From Streptomyces avermitilis MA-4680 = NBRC 14893 (lineage in GTDB: Bacteria; Actinomycetota; Actinomycetes; Streptomycetales; Streptomycetaceae): DNA of 64,000 bases. Where the stretch lies: positions 6,944,001 through 7,008,000 of the forward strand of contig NC_003155.5 of NCBI RefSeq assembly GCF_000009765.2. Direction: 5' to 3'. The translations under genes were made by a program, and so were the position numbers. Shown piece after piece: positions 49,949 through 59,440 of this stretch. The notes below the pieces were generated by a model, which did not search any database, was not told the origin of the DNA, and saw only the letters and a list, made by a program, of their open reading frames with translations. The stretch's first letter is position 1, and each line of letters starts with the position of its first letter.

Positions 49949-51154
49949 CTACGTCTGGGGATCTCCACCGGCCAAGCGCCCCAGGATGAGCGCGATCCGC
50001 AACGTGAACGCGGAGCGTACATCCGAGGGCGACCAACCGGTGACGTCAGTCACACGTCGAAGCCGGTAGCGCACGGTGTTGGGGTGAACGAAGAGCATAC
50101 GGGCCGCGCCCTCGAGGCTGCTCGCCTGCTCGAGGTAGACACTGAGCGTTTCGAGCAGCGCGGAGCCGGCCTCCTCGAGCGGTCTGTAGATCTCCTCCAC
50201 CAGCTGCTCGCGCGCGCTCGGGTCTCCGGCGATCGCGCGCTCCGGGAGCAGATCGTCCGCCAGTACCGGGCGCGGGGCGTCCTGCCAGGCGAAACACGCC
50301 TTCAGCCCGGCTGCGGCGGCCTGCGCGGACCGGGTCGCGGCGAGCAGGTCGGGCACGACGGGCCCCGCCACCACGGCGCCTGCCGCGTACGGGCCGATCA
50401 GCGACTTGGCGACGGCGAGCGGATTGTCGCTGCCGCCGGCGATCACGACGAGCCGGTTGCCGAGGACGCCGGTGAGGACCTGGAGCTTGGCGTGCCGGGC
50501 GGCCCGCCGGATCGCCTCCACCGTCAGCTCGCTGTCGCCCTCGGGTGCCGTGCCGAGCACCACGCAGACATGGTCGGGAGAGTTCCAGCCGAGCGCGGCG
50601 GCCCGGGACACGGCGCCCTCGTCGGCCTCCCCGGACAGGACGGCGTTCACCACCAGCGACTCGAGCCGCGCGTCCCAGGCGCCCCGTGCCTCCGCGGCCT
50701 GGGCGTACACCTGGGCGGTGGCGAAGGCGATCTCGCGGGCGTACACGAGCAGCGCCTCACGCAGCACGGACTCGTCGCCGGGCGCCGCGACCTCGTCGAT
50801 CGCGGACTCCATGACCTCGATCGTCGTACGCACCATCTCCACGGTCTGGCGCAGGGTGATCGCCCTGGTCAGTTCGCGGGGCGCGGTGCCGAAGACGTCG
50901 GTCGAGATGGCCTGCGGGGTGTCCGGGTGCCGGAACCACTCGGTGAAGGCGGCGATACCGGCCTGGGCCACCAGGCCGATCCAGGAACGGTTCTCCGGGG
51001 GCATCGCCCGGTACCACGGCAGCGTCTCGTCCATGCGCGTGATGGCCTGCGCGGCGAGGCTTCCGGACGATTTCTCCAGCCGCTTCAGGGTCGCGGCATG
51101 GGAGTGGGCGTCGCGTGCTGCGGGCTCGGGACTGCTGGATTGGGGTTCGGGCAC
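49949..51154 (-). CDS. fasR: PucR-type regulator of fatty acid synthesis
   Basis: The 401-residue protein has an N-terminal sensory region, a GGDEF-like middle part and a C-terminal PucR helix-turn-helix (LSVYLEQASSLEGAARMLFV, HPNTVRYRLRRVTDVTGW). In Streptomyces the protein upstream of fabD is the activator FasR. It starts at GTG, is transcribed with the fab genes in the same direction, and leaves an 89-bp promoter gap before fabD. Confidence 0.93.
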   Translation of the reverse strand: MPEPQSSSPEPAARDAHSHAATLKRLEKSSGSLAAQAITRMDETLPWYRAMPPENRSWIGLVAQAGIAAFTEWFRHPDTPQAISTDVFGTAPRELTRAITLRQTVEMVRTTIEVMESAIDEVAAPGDESVLREALLVYAREIAFATAQVYAQAAEARGAWDARLESLVVNAVLSGEADEGAVSRAAALGWNSPDHVCVVLGTAPEGDSELTVEAIRRAARHAKLQVLTGVLGNRLVVIAGGSDNPLAVAKSLIGPYAAGAVVAGPVVPDLLAATRSAQAAAAGLKACFAWQDAPRPVLADDLLPERAIAGDPSAREQLVEEIYRPLEEAGSALLETLSVYLEQASSLEGAARMLFVHPNTVRYRLRRVTDVTGWSPSDVRSAFTLRIALILGRLAGGDPQT

Positions 51155-51236
51155 GTGGACAAGACTGCCTTATCGGGACGTGACCGTGCGGCGGCGGGTC
51201 CCTCGGCCGCGGCCCCGCAGGTCTACCGTGGTGGCT

Positions 51237-51890
51237 GTGACGGACGTACGGCGCGCCGGCGAGCGCTATCGCGGAGGGGACCCGGCGGCCGGGATCTCCT
51301 CCCTCCACGCCTTCTCCTTCGGCCCGCACTACGATCCGGACAATCTCCGCTTCGGCGCGGTGATCGCCTGCAACGAGGAGCGGCTCGCCCCGGGCGCGGG
51401 CTTCGACGAACATCCGCACAGCCACACGGAGATCGTCACGTGGGTGGTCGAGGGCGTGCTGACCCACCGCGACTCCACGGGCCACGAGTCGCTGGTCCGC
51501 CCCGGCGACGTGCAGCGGCTCAGCTCGGCCGGCGGCGTCCGTCACGTGGAGCGCAACGACGGCCCGGACCCGCTGACCTTCGTCCAGATGTGGCTGGCCC
51601 CGCTGGAGCCCGGCGGCGAGGCGTCCTACGAGGTGGTCCACGGCATCGCGGACTCCACCCCGTACGCGGTCCCGGAGGCGGCGGCGATGCTCCACGTGCG
51701 CCGGCTGTCGGCGGGGGAACGCACGGCCGTCCCGGACGCGGCGTCCGTGTACGTCCATGTCGTCCGCGGCGAAGTGCGCCTGGACGGCGAGGAGTTGAGG
51801 CCGGGTGACGCGGCCCGGATCACGGCCGCGAAGGACCTGGAGGCGGAGGCGGTGACGGCGGCGGAGCTGCTGCTGTGGGAGATGGCCTAG
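51237..51890 (+). CDS. Pirin family bicupin protein
   Basis: The 217-residue protein has the pirin N-terminal cupin with metal-binding HPHSHTEIVTWVVEG and the second cupin near YVHVVRGEVRLDGEELRPGDA. Pirins are iron-binding; some are quercetinases and some regulate central metabolism. A short leader with TACCGT about eight bases before the GTG suggests a leaderless transcript. It is divergent from fasR. Confidence 0.9.
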   Translation: MTDVRRAGERYRGGDPAAGISSLHAFSFGPHYDPDNLRFGAVIACNEERLAPGAGFDEHPHSHTEIVTWVVEGVLTHRDSTGHESLVRPGDVQRLSSAGGVRHVERNDGPDPLTFVQMWLAPLEPGGEASYEVVHGIADSTPYAVPEAAAMLHVRRLSAGERTAVPDAASVYVHVVRGEVRLDGEELRPGDAARITAAKDLEAEAVTAAELLLWEMA

Positions 51891-51923
51891 CGGCCGGAGC
51901 GTGGGCCGGGGGCGGCCCACGGT

Positions 51924-52754
51924 TCAGGCCCGGCCGGCCCGGAGCTCGGTCAGTACCGCGTCCGTGAACGGGGTCCACGCCTCGGCGGCCCACGGTCCGA
52001 ACGCGCGGTCCGTCAGCGCGGCGCACGCGACCCGGGCGACCGGGTCGATCCACAGGAACGTACCCGACTGCCCGAAGTGCCCGAAGGTCCCCGGCGAGGA
52101 GGAAGTCCCCGTCCAGTGCGGCGACTTGGCGTCACGGATCTCGAAGCCGAGGCCCCAGTCGTTGGGGTTCTGGTGGCCGTAGCCCGGCAGGACGCCCTTC
52201 GTGCCTGGGTACTGCACGGTCATCGCCTCCGCGACCGTACGGGGGTCGAGCAGGCGCGGCGCCTGGACCTCGGCCGCGAAGCGCACCAGGTCGGCGACCG
52301 TGGAGACGCCGTCCCTGGCCGGTGAGCCGTCGAGCGAGGTCCGCGTCATGCCCAGCGGCTCGAGGACCGCCTGGCGCAGATACTCCGCGAACGGGATGTC
52401 CGTCGCCTTGGCGATGTGGTCGCCGAGCACCTCGAACCCCGCGTTGGAGTACAGCCGCCGCTCCCCGGGCGCCGACGTCACCCGGTGCTCGTCGAAGGCG
52501 AGACCGGAGGTGTGCGCGAGCAGATGGCGGACCGTCGAGCCGGGGGGCCCGGCCGGCTCGTCCAGCTCCACCGCCCCCTCCTCGTACGCGACGAGCACCG
52601 CGTACGCGGCGAGCGGCTTGGTGACCGAGGCCAGCGGGAAGCGGTGGTCGACCGGCCCGTGCGCGGCGAGCACGGTACCGTCCGCCCGGACGACGGCCGC
52701 GGCGGCGGTGGAAACGGGCCAGTTCTCGATCAGCGCCAGGCTCTGCAGGGACAT
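51924..52754 (-). CDS. Serine hydrolase of the beta-lactamase family
   Basis: The 276-residue protein has SxxK as ASVTKPLAAYAVL, YxN as LYSNAGFEVLGDH, and HFGQSG near the C-terminus in the KTG position. It has no signal peptide and begins MSLQSLALIENWPV. It is an esterase- or DD-peptidase-like enzyme with unknown cytosolic substrate, convergent with the pirin gene. Confidence 0.92.
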   Translation of the reverse strand: MSLQSLALIENWPVSTAAAAVVRADGTVLAAHGPVDHRFPLASVTKPLAAYAVLVAYEEGAVELDEPAGPPGSTVRHLLAHTSGLAFDEHRVTSAPGERRLYSNAGFEVLGDHIAKATDIPFAEYLRQAVLEPLGMTRTSLDGSPARDGVSTVADLVRFAAEVQAPRLLDPRTVAEAMTVQYPGTKGVLPGYGHQNPNDWGLGFEIRDAKSPHWTGTSSSPGTFGHFGQSGTFLWIDPVARVACAALTDRAFGPWAAEAWTPFTDAVLTELRAGRA

Positions 52755-52872
52755 GGGTACGAGCCTAAGTGGCGGACAGGGGCGGCCGCATCGAGGGGTC
52801 GGGCTCGCCACCCATGATCCGCACGGTCCTCGGCCGGGCCGCGGGCAGTCTCCGCCTTTTCCACGGATTCGC

Positions 52873-52903
52873 TTGCTTAGAGTGCACTCCAAGGTTTTAG
52901 CGT
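52873..52903 (+). promoter_or_regulatory. MerR-type promoter/operator with 19-bp spacer
   Basis: TTGCTT (52873-52878) and TAGCGT (52898-52903) are 19 bp apart, the over-long spacing that MerR proteins correct. The dyad CTTAGAGTGCACTCCAAG (52876-52893) lies in the spacer and closely resembles the CTTRGAGT-type operators of NmlR/AdhR aldehyde-responsive MerR regulators. It controls the MerR/aldo-keto reductase operon. Confidence 0.75.
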
Positions 52904-52910
52904 TGAGGTC

Positions 52911-53393
52911 ATGACGGTGATGGAGAGCACGGCCGAGGCAGCGGGGACCGGCACCACGACCGATGTCTGTGCCGCGCCGCCCCAGCGGCACCGCCGCCCC
53001 GACGGCCAGGACAGCTACACGATCAGCGAGGTCGTCGCCTTCACCGGCCTGACGGCGCACACCCTGCGCTGGTACGAGCGGATCGGCCTGATGCCCCACA
53101 TCGACCGCTCGCACACCGGCCAGCGCCGCTACAGCAACCGCGACCTCGACTGGCTCGCCTTCGTCGGCAAGCTCCGGCTCACCGGCATGCCGGTCGCCGA
53201 CATGGTGCGGTACGCGGAAATGGTGCGCGAGGGAGACGGCACCTACACCCAGCGCTACGAGATCCTCGAATCGACGCGCCGGGACGTCCTGGCCCGGATC
53301 GCCGAACTCCAGGACACGCTCGCGGTACTCGACCACAAGATCAGTTTCTACGCGGACGCAGGGCGCGCCCTGACGTCGGAGAGGTCCCGATGA
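52911..53393 (+). CDS. MerR family regulator, NmlR/AdhR-like
   Basis: The 160-residue protein has an N-terminal extension of ~35 residues and then the MerR domain (YTISEVVAFTGLTAHTLRWYERIGLMP, GQRRYSNRDLDWLAFVGKLR). A C-terminal coiled-coil dimer helix follows (ARIAELQDTLAVLDHKISFY). Only one Cys is present, in the disordered N-terminus. Stop and next start share ATGA, so it is coupled to an aldo-keto reductase. An electrophile or aldehyde response is likely from the operator type and partner. Confidence 0.92.
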   Translation: MTVMESTAEAAGTGTTTDVCAAPPQRHRRPDGQDSYTISEVVAFTGLTAHTLRWYERIGLMPHIDRSHTGQRRYSNRDLDWLAFVGKLRLTGMPVADMVRYAEMVREGDGTYTQRYEILESTRRDVLARIAELQDTLAVLDHKISFYADAGRALTSERSR

Positions 53394-54406
53394 CGGACAG
53401 CAGGATCGCCACGGCCCAGCTCGGAACCGACGGCCCCACGGTCGGTGTGCAGGGCCTTGGCTGCATGGGCATGAGCTTCGCGTACGGCCCCGCGGACGCC
53501 GGGGAGTCGCGGGCCACCCTGGAGCGGGCCCTGGAGCTCGGTGTCACGTTCTACGACACCGCGGACGCGTACGGCGCCGGTGAGAACGAGAAGTTCCTGT
53601 CCCCGTTCTTCAAGGCGCACCGCGACGAGGTCGTCATCGCGACGAAGTTCGCCCTGTCGATCCCGCCGGGCGAGCCGACGAAGCGGGTCATACGCAACGA
53701 CCGGCCGTACATCCGCCAGGCCGTCGAGGCGAGCCTGAAGCGCCTGGACGTCGATGTGATCGACCTCTATTACATGCACCGCCGCGATGTGAACGTCCCG
53801 ATCGAGGAGACCGTCGGGGCCATGGCCGAGCTGGTGCGCGAGGGCAAGGTCAAGCACCTGGGGCTGAGCGAGGTCACCGGCGGCGAGCTGCGGACCGCGC
53901 AGGCCGTGCACCCGATCGCCGCGGTGCAGTCGGAGTGGTCGCTGTTCAGCCGCGACATCGAGGCCGGCGTGGTCCCGGCCGCCCGGGAGCTCGGCGTGGC
54001 CCTGGTGCCGTACTCACCGCTCGGCCGCGGTTTCCTCACCGGGTCCTTCGCGAACGCGGAGAAGGACCTGACCGCGGACGACTTCCGGCGTCTTCAGCCC
54101 CGCTTCACGGGCGACAACGCGGCGGCGAACGCGGCGCTGCTGGAGCCGGTACGCGCGGTCGCGAAGGCCCATGACGCCTCGCTCGGACAGATCGCCCTGG
54201 CCTGGGTGCAGCAGCAGGGGGCGGTGCACGGTCTGCCGGTCGTACCGATCCCGGGCACGAGCAAGCGCGCCCGGGTCGAGGAGAACGCGACGGCGACCCG
54301 GATCGTGCTCACGGAGGAGGAGCTGGGGCTCCTGGAGCCGATCGCCGCCAAGGTGGCGGGCGACCGCTACGCGGACATGACGTTCACGTCGGCGGGCCGG
54401 GAGTAG
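53390..54406 (+). CDS. Aldo/keto reductase
   Basis: The 338-residue (beta/alpha)8 NADPH-dependent reductase has the catalytic tetrad Asp/Tyr in FYDTADAYG, Lys in VIATKFAL and His in YYMHRRD, and the cofactor motif PIPGTSKRARVEENA. It is close to AKR13/YhdN-type enzymes that reduce aldehydes. It is translated together with the MerR regulator that probably induces it. Confidence 0.95.
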   Translation: MTDSRIATAQLGTDGPTVGVQGLGCMGMSFAYGPADAGESRATLERALELGVTFYDTADAYGAGENEKFLSPFFKAHRDEVVIATKFALSIPPGEPTKRVIRNDRPYIRQAVEASLKRLDVDVIDLYYMHRRDVNVPIEETVGAMAELVREGKVKHLGLSEVTGGELRTAQAVHPIAAVQSEWSLFSRDIEAGVVPAARELGVALVPYSPLGRGFLTGSFANAEKDLTADDFRRLQPRFTGDNAAANAALLEPVRAVAKAHDASLGQIALAWVQQQGAVHGLPVVPIPGTSKRARVEENATATRIVLTEEELGLLEPIAAKVAGDRYADMTFTSAGRE

Positions 54407-54453
54407 CGGAACGGGCCCCGGCAGGAGCGGTCTCCCCGCTCGCCGGCGGCCCG

Positions 54454-55317
54454 CTACAACTCCGCCAGCAACTCCGCCTTCTTCGTGGCGAACTCGCTGT
54501 CCGTGACCAGCCCGGCGCGGTGTAATTCACCGAGGTGACGAATGCGCTCGGCGATGTCGGCCGGATCGCGCCGCGGCACCGAGGCGAGCGCCGGCGCCCC
54601 GCCTCCGGCGGAGCGCACCGCCGCCAGCACCGCCGCGGCGAACGGCAGCGACTCGTGGACGGGCCCGTACCCGAGCCCGAACACGACCGCGGCCGGGTCC
54701 TGGTCGGGCTGCCCCGGCTGATCCGGCTTCGCCCCGGCCGGCTCGCGGGGCAGCAGCCGCAGATGGCCCTCGAACACCTCGGGGGAGCGCCACTCGACCC
54801 CGCTGAGGCCGGTGACCGGGAAGTTCTGGTCGCCGGCCTTCCACTTCGCCGACGAGGCCCCCGTCCACGACCAGCGGAACGACACCCGCTTACCGTCGAA
54901 GGACGCCTTCCCGTCGTACGCCTTGAACTGGAGCGGAGCCTCGGGCGGCGCCACCAGATACCGCTCGGCGGGGGTGTCGTCGTCGGCGAGCCGCGCGCGC
55001 AGTTCGTCGGCGTAGTACTCGGCGAGGGTCTCGCGCTCGGCGGGCAGCACCAGCCGGTAGGGGTCACAGGTGTCCTTCAGCTGACCGGCGGCCGCCTCCA
55101 TCAAGGGGTCGGCGCCCGCGCGCGGCACGGCGTGCAGGACGACCGTCCCCCGCTTCCCCGGCGTCAGTGTGACCCCCGCGATCGCCTCCAGCGGGACACG
55201 ACGTTCACCGAGCGCCTGGAACAGCTTCGGCGAACGGATTCCCCGTTCGAAGCGGATGAGCACGGAGTCGGACTCGAACTCCCAGGCGGCATGAAATCCG
55301 GCCAGTACGTCACCCAT
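54454..55317 (-). CDS. DUF4429 and SHOCT domain protein
   Basis: The 287-residue protein has two PH-like DUF4429 repeats (VLIRFERGIRSPKLFQALG, ASFDGKRVSFRWSWTGASS). It ends in a SHOCT helix-hairpin (IRHLGELHRAGLVTDSEFATKKAELLAEL), a short oligomerisation module. A cytosolic location is likely. The function is unknown; members may bind membranes or proteins. Confidence 0.88.
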   Translation of the reverse strand: MGDVLAGFHAAWEFESDSVLIRFERGIRSPKLFQALGERRVPLEAIAGVTLTPGKRGTVVLHAVPRAGADPLMEAAAGQLKDTCDPYRLVLPAERETLAEYYADELRARLADDDTPAERYLVAPPEAPLQFKAYDGKASFDGKRVSFRWSWTGASSAKWKAGDQNFPVTGLSGVEWRSPEVFEGHLRLLPREPAGAKPDQPGQPDQDPAAVVFGLGYGPVHESLPFAAAVLAAVRSAGGGAPALASVPRRDPADIAERIRHLGELHRAGLVTDSEFATKKAELLAEL

Positions 55318-55392
55318 GCGGCTCATCGTATGCGGCACGCGCGCCTCCGTCGCCTCCCCGGCAAACCGCAATTCCTGTTTCCTCTACGCGCG

Positions 55393-56601
55393 TCAGGCCG
55401 TCGCCCCGCCGGACAAACCAGCCCGGCAGACGTCATCATCGTCGGCGCAGCGCACCGAGTGATACGCGCCAACGCCGATCTCGGCGAAGTTGCGCAGGCT
55501 GTCGGTGCCCGGCTCGAAATAGCCGCCGTGTCCCTTCGCGGTCGTCGCGGACAGCAGCCGTGCCCCGAACGCCCGGGACACCGGGTCGGCGCCGTGGCCG
55601 AGGCCGCCGACCTCGAGGTGCGGCACGTCCTGGATCCAGTCGTCGGAGTCCCGCATCGCCCACACCCGGGCCGAGGTGCCCAGCCCCGAGACCTTCTCGG
55701 CACGCATGCCGGGGCTGCCCGCGACCGCGATGTCCGACACCCGCGACGGCAGCGAGCGCGCGGCGATCCCGCACAGCACGGAGCCGTAGCTGTGGCAGTA
55801 CAGCGCGACCGGCGAGCGGCCGGGCAGGGCCCGCACCAGCGCGTCCAGCCGCACCGCCCCGTCCGCGGCGCGCATGGCCGTGGCCGAGTCGATGCCGAGC
55901 CCGCTGGGCGAGGTGTAGTCGGCCCAGGCGATCACGGCCGTACGCGTCGTCGGGCTCGCGGCCCGCTCGGCCCTGTACAGCGAGCGCGCCATGCCGACCG
56001 GCGCCGAGTACTTGCGGAACGTGCGCTGGAACGTGAGCAGATCGGTGTCGACGCCGGGGACGACGACCGAGATCCGCTGCGCCTTGTCCAGCTTTCCGTA
56101 GACCTCGGCGATCCGGCCCGAGCCCTCGGGATCGAAGGCGAGGATCTGCCGCTTCTTGCCCATGAGCGCTTCGAAGCGGTGCATACGGCTGCCCGCGTCC
56201 TGCTGGCCGACCGTCGAGAGCCGGTTGTCGTGCATGCGGCCGCGTTCGACCTTGCGCTGCTGGCCGAGGGCGATGTGGTTCGCCCGGTAGCGCAGCTTGA
56301 CCGGCGCTCCGTTCATGTTGCCGACCGCGAGCGGATAGCGGTGGGCGAGCCGGGACCGCTGGGAGGCGTCGAGGGAGGCGAAGAAGCGGGCGATGCGGCC
56401 CGGCGCCGAGTTCGCGTCCGGCAGGTGGCGCCCGCCGATGCTGCCGTGCTGCCACGCGGAGCGCGATGCCTGGAGGGGGGTGTCCCGCCGGTGGCTGTGC
56501 ACCGCGGTCCAGCCGGTGGTCGCCAGCATCACGAAGACCACGGCCAGCGCGAGCAGTGCGCGCCAGACGTTCAGTGGGGGGGAGGCGTCGAAGGAAGTCA
56601 C
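55393..56601 (-). CDS. DUF1023-type alpha/beta hydrolase, membrane anchored
   Basis: The 402-residue protein has an N-terminal signal anchor (VWRALLALAVVFVMLATTGW). A DUF1023 alpha/beta hydrolase domain follows, with nucleophile Ser in LYCHSYGSVLCG, an oxyanion region VVVPGVDTD, and the C-terminal His in VGAYHSVRC. The paired Cys suit an extracellular location. The substrate is unknown; family members include esterases. Confidence 0.88.
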   Translation of the reverse strand: MTSFDASPPLNVWRALLALAVVFVMLATTGWTAVHSHRRDTPLQASRSAWQHGSIGGRHLPDANSAPGRIARFFASLDASQRSRLAHRYPLAVGNMNGAPVKLRYRANHIALGQQRKVERGRMHDNRLSTVGQQDAGSRMHRFEALMGKKRQILAFDPEGSGRIAEVYGKLDKAQRISVVVPGVDTDLLTFQRTFRKYSAPVGMARSLYRAERAASPTTRTAVIAWADYTSPSGLGIDSATAMRAADGAVRLDALVRALPGRSPVALYCHSYGSVLCGIAARSLPSRVSDIAVAGSPGMRAEKVSGLGTSARVWAMRDSDDWIQDVPHLEVGGLGHGADPVSRAFGARLLSATTAKGHGGYFEPGTDSLRNFAEIGVGAYHSVRCADDDDVCRAGLSGGATA

Positions 56602-56775
56602 TGGGAGGACACACTAGGAGAACGAGAGGGTCTCGCGGTAACTGAGTGAGGCGGATCACGTTTCCCGTACGGGAATTGGGACAGGGTCGCCTCAGCAGGG
56701 ATCGGCGCGGCACGCCGCGTGTGTGCCGTTGAAGCCCGGTGGGTCTCCGAGTGCGGCCCCGGCGTGCGCGCGGAC

Positions 56776-57456
56776 TCACTCCACGGGCAGTGGATCATCC
56801 GCCGGGCGCGGGGGTGCCTGCGTGCCCCACTTCTCCGCCAGTACGGGCCCCACCGCGTCGAGGTGTGCGACGGTCTGCTCGCGGATCGCCTTCACGCTGA
56901 GGTTCCCGCCCGCACCCCACAGCCGTCCGGTCACCCGGATCACCCCGCCGAAGACGGCCACCGCGACGCGTGGCCGCGGATCGGCGTCCACGTCGAGCCC
57001 CTCGCGCCCGGCGATGATGCGGGCCAGCTCCTCCTCCAGTTCGGCGGAGTGCCGCAGATGGACGGCGAGCAGCGCGGGCGTCGACTCGATCAACTGGTAG
57101 GTACGCATGTGGAGTTCGACCGGGACGACCTGCTCGATGGCCTCGCCGATGGTCTCCCAGCTCTCCAGCACCGCCCGGCGCAGCGCCTCCAGCGGGGCCT
57201 CGTGCGGCGGGCGTTCGCGCACCGCGGCGACGAAGTGCGACTCGGCGATCCGCTGGGTGAGGAAGGCGGCCTCCTCCTTGCCGGCGAAGTAGCGGAAGAA
57301 GGTGCGCTGCGAGACGTCCACGGCCTCGGCGATCTCGTCGACGGTCGTCCGCTCGTACCCCTGGGCGAGGAACAGCTCCAGGGCGGCCCGCAGCAGCGCG
57401 TCCCGGGTGCGCCGCTTCTTGCGCTCACGCAGCCCCGGCCGTGCCGCCGTGTCCAT
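56776..57456 (-). CDS. TetR family regulator of the divergent MFS exporter
   Basis: The 226-residue protein has the TetR helix-turn-helix (RDALLRAALELFLAQGYERTTV, DEIAEAVDVSQRTFFRYFAGK) and a ligand domain. It is divergent from the MFS gene, and the TGACAG inverted repeats in the 115-bp gap are probable operators, giving the standard efflux-repressor pairing. Confidence 0.93.
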   Translation of the reverse strand: MDTAARPGLRERKKRRTRDALLRAALELFLAQGYERTTVDEIAEAVDVSQRTFFRYFAGKEEAAFLTQRIAESHFVAAVRERPPHEAPLEALRRAVLESWETIGEAIEQVVPVELHMRTYQLIESTPALLAVHLRHSAELEEELARIIAGREGLDVDADPRPRVAVAVFGGVIRVTGRLWGAGGNLSVKAIREQTVAHLDAVGPVLAEKWGTQAPPRPADDPLPVE

Positions 57457-57508
57457 CGTTCCTCTTCTCCGAACTGGTCTTCCCTGCTCAGCCTATCCGC
57501 GGACGGCG

Positions 57509-57564
57509 TGACAGTTACCGACTTGTGATGTGGTTTGTCAACTGTCAGTGGCTGTCACTAGCCT
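57509..57564 (+). promoter_or_regulatory. TGACAG operator and promoter of the MFS gene
   Basis: TGACAGTT (57509-57516) and AACTGTCA (57540-57547) form an inverted repeat, and a further CTGTCAC follows at 57551-57557. TTGTCA (57535-57540) and TAGCCT (57559-57564) are spaced 18 bp as a possible -35/-10. The repeats overlap this promoter, as expected for TetR repression. Confidence 0.6.
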
Positions 57565-57571
57565 CCGGTCC

Positions 57572-59194
57572 ATGACTAGTCAGACCACCATCGACACGAC
57601 GGGGCCGGGGGACAAGGCGCCGCTCGCTCCGTCGGACAAGGCGCCGGCCAAGGGGCTGCGCGGCCATCCGTGGTACACCCTCATAACCGTGGCCGTCGGA
57701 GTCATGATGGTGGCCCTCGACGGCACCATCGTGGCCATCGCCAACCCGACGATCAAGGCGGACCTGGGCGCCAGCTTCGCCGACGTCCAGTGGATCACCA
57801 ACGGCTACTTCCTCGCGCTCGCGGTCACGCTGATCACCGCGGGCAAGATCGGTGACCGGTTCGGCCACCGGCAGACCTTCCTCATCGGCGTGGTCGGCTT
57901 CGCCGCGGCCTCGGGGGCCATCGGGCTGTCCGACAGCATCGCCCTGGTGATCACCTTCCGGGTGTTCCAGGGTCTGTTCGGCGCGCTGCTCATGCCGGCC
58001 GCGCTCGGCCTGCTGCGGGCCACCTTCCCGGCCGAGAAGCTGAACATGGCGATCGGCATCTGGGGCATGGTCATCGGCGCCTCGACCGCGGGCGGCCCGA
58101 TCCTCGGCGGCGTGCTGGTCCAGCACGTCAGCTGGCAGTCCGTCTTCTTCATCAACGTGCCGGTCGGCGCGCTCGCGCTCGTCCTCGGTCTGCTGATCCT
58201 GCTGGACCACCGCGCCGAGAACGCCCCGCGCTCCTTCGACATCCTCGGCATCGCCCTGCTGTCCGGCGCCATGTTCTGTCTCGTCTGGGCGCTCATCAAG
58301 GCCCCGACCTGGGGCTGGGGCGACGGCAAGACCTGGGCGTTCCTGATCGCGTCCCTGGTCGGCTTCGCGCTGTTCGGGTTCTGGGAGACGCGGGTCCGCG
58401 AGCCGCTGATCCCGCTCGCCCTCTTCCGCTCGGTGCCGCTGTCGGCGGGCGTCGTCCTCATGGTCCTGATGGCGATCGCCTTCATGGGCGGGCTCTTCTT
58501 CGTGACCTTCTACCTGCAGAACGTGCACGGCATGAGCCCGGTCGACGCGGGTCTGCACCTGCTGCCGCTCACCGGCATGATGATCGTCGGCTCGCCGGTC
58601 GCGGGCATGCTCATCACCAAGACCGGCCCGCGCATCCCGCTGGCCGGCGGCATGGCGCTCACCGCGATCGCCATGTACGGCATGTCGACGCTGGAGACGG
58701 ACACGAGCGGCGCGGTCATGTCGCTCTGGTTCGCCCTCCTCGGCCTCGGCCTCGCTCCTGTCATGGTCGGCGCCACCGAGGTCATCGTCGGCAACGCCCC
58801 GATGGAGCTCTCGGGTGTCGCGGGCGGTCTCCAGCAGGCCGCGATGCAGATCGGCGGCAGCCTGGGCACGGCCGTCCTCGGCGCCGTGATGGCCTCCAAG
58901 GTCGACAACGACCTCGCGGGCAACTGGGCGGACGCGAAGCTGCCGCCGCTCACCGGTGCGCAGCTGGACCAGGCCTCGGAGGCGGTCCAGGTCGGAGTGG
59001 CACCGGTGCCCAAGGGGACGCCCGCCGCGATAGCCGAGCAGATCACGGGCGTCGCCCACGACACCTTCATCTCGGGGATGAGTCTCGCGTCCCTGGTCGC
59101 CTCGGGGGTCGCCGCCGTGGCGATCCTGGTCGCGATGCTCACGAAGCGCGGCGAGAACGCGGACGCCGCGGGCGCGGGGGCCGGGCACATCTGA
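57572..59194 (+). CDS. MFS drug exporter, DHA2 (14-helix) family
   Basis: The 540-residue protein has about 14 hydrophobic helices. Family motifs are VALDGTIVAIANPTI (motif D1), GKIGDRFGHRQTFL (motif A), FRVFQGLFGALLMPAALGLL (motif B) and GMVIGASTAGGPILGGVL (motif C, antiporter). It exports hydrophobic drugs or metabolites with protons and is probably repressed by the divergent TetR protein. Confidence 0.95.
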   Translation: MTSQTTIDTTGPGDKAPLAPSDKAPAKGLRGHPWYTLITVAVGVMMVALDGTIVAIANPTIKADLGASFADVQWITNGYFLALAVTLITAGKIGDRFGHRQTFLIGVVGFAAASGAIGLSDSIALVITFRVFQGLFGALLMPAALGLLRATFPAEKLNMAIGIWGMVIGASTAGGPILGGVLVQHVSWQSVFFINVPVGALALVLGLLILLDHRAENAPRSFDILGIALLSGAMFCLVWALIKAPTWGWGDGKTWAFLIASLVGFALFGFWETRVREPLIPLALFRSVPLSAGVVLMVLMAIAFMGGLFFVTFYLQNVHGMSPVDAGLHLLPLTGMMIVGSPVAGMLITKTGPRIPLAGGMALTAIAMYGMSTLETDTSGAVMSLWFALLGLGLAPVMVGATEVIVGNAPMELSGVAGGLQQAAMQIGGSLGTAVLGAVMASKVDNDLAGNWADAKLPPLTGAQLDQASEAVQVGVAPVPKGTPAAIAEQITGVAHDTFISGMSLASLVASGVAAVAILVAMLTKRGENADAAGAGAGHI

Positions 59195-59440
59195 TGCTGT
59201 GACAGGCGCGTTCCCGGTGCTGTTTCGCCTATCAGGGTGAAGTGGCTAAAGATCCCTCCCGTTCGGTACGCGCCGCAGGTCACAGTTAGTCAAGTCCTCC
59301 GTACGGCATGGTCGTAGGCGGGAGGGCGGCCGGCTGCGGCGCGCTGCCGGAGGGGGGCAGCGCGCACGCAGGTCTGTCGCGACAGAACGGGGGTACCCGC
59401 ACATCGAACCCAACCGGCCGAAAGGTCCAGGGAGTTGATG

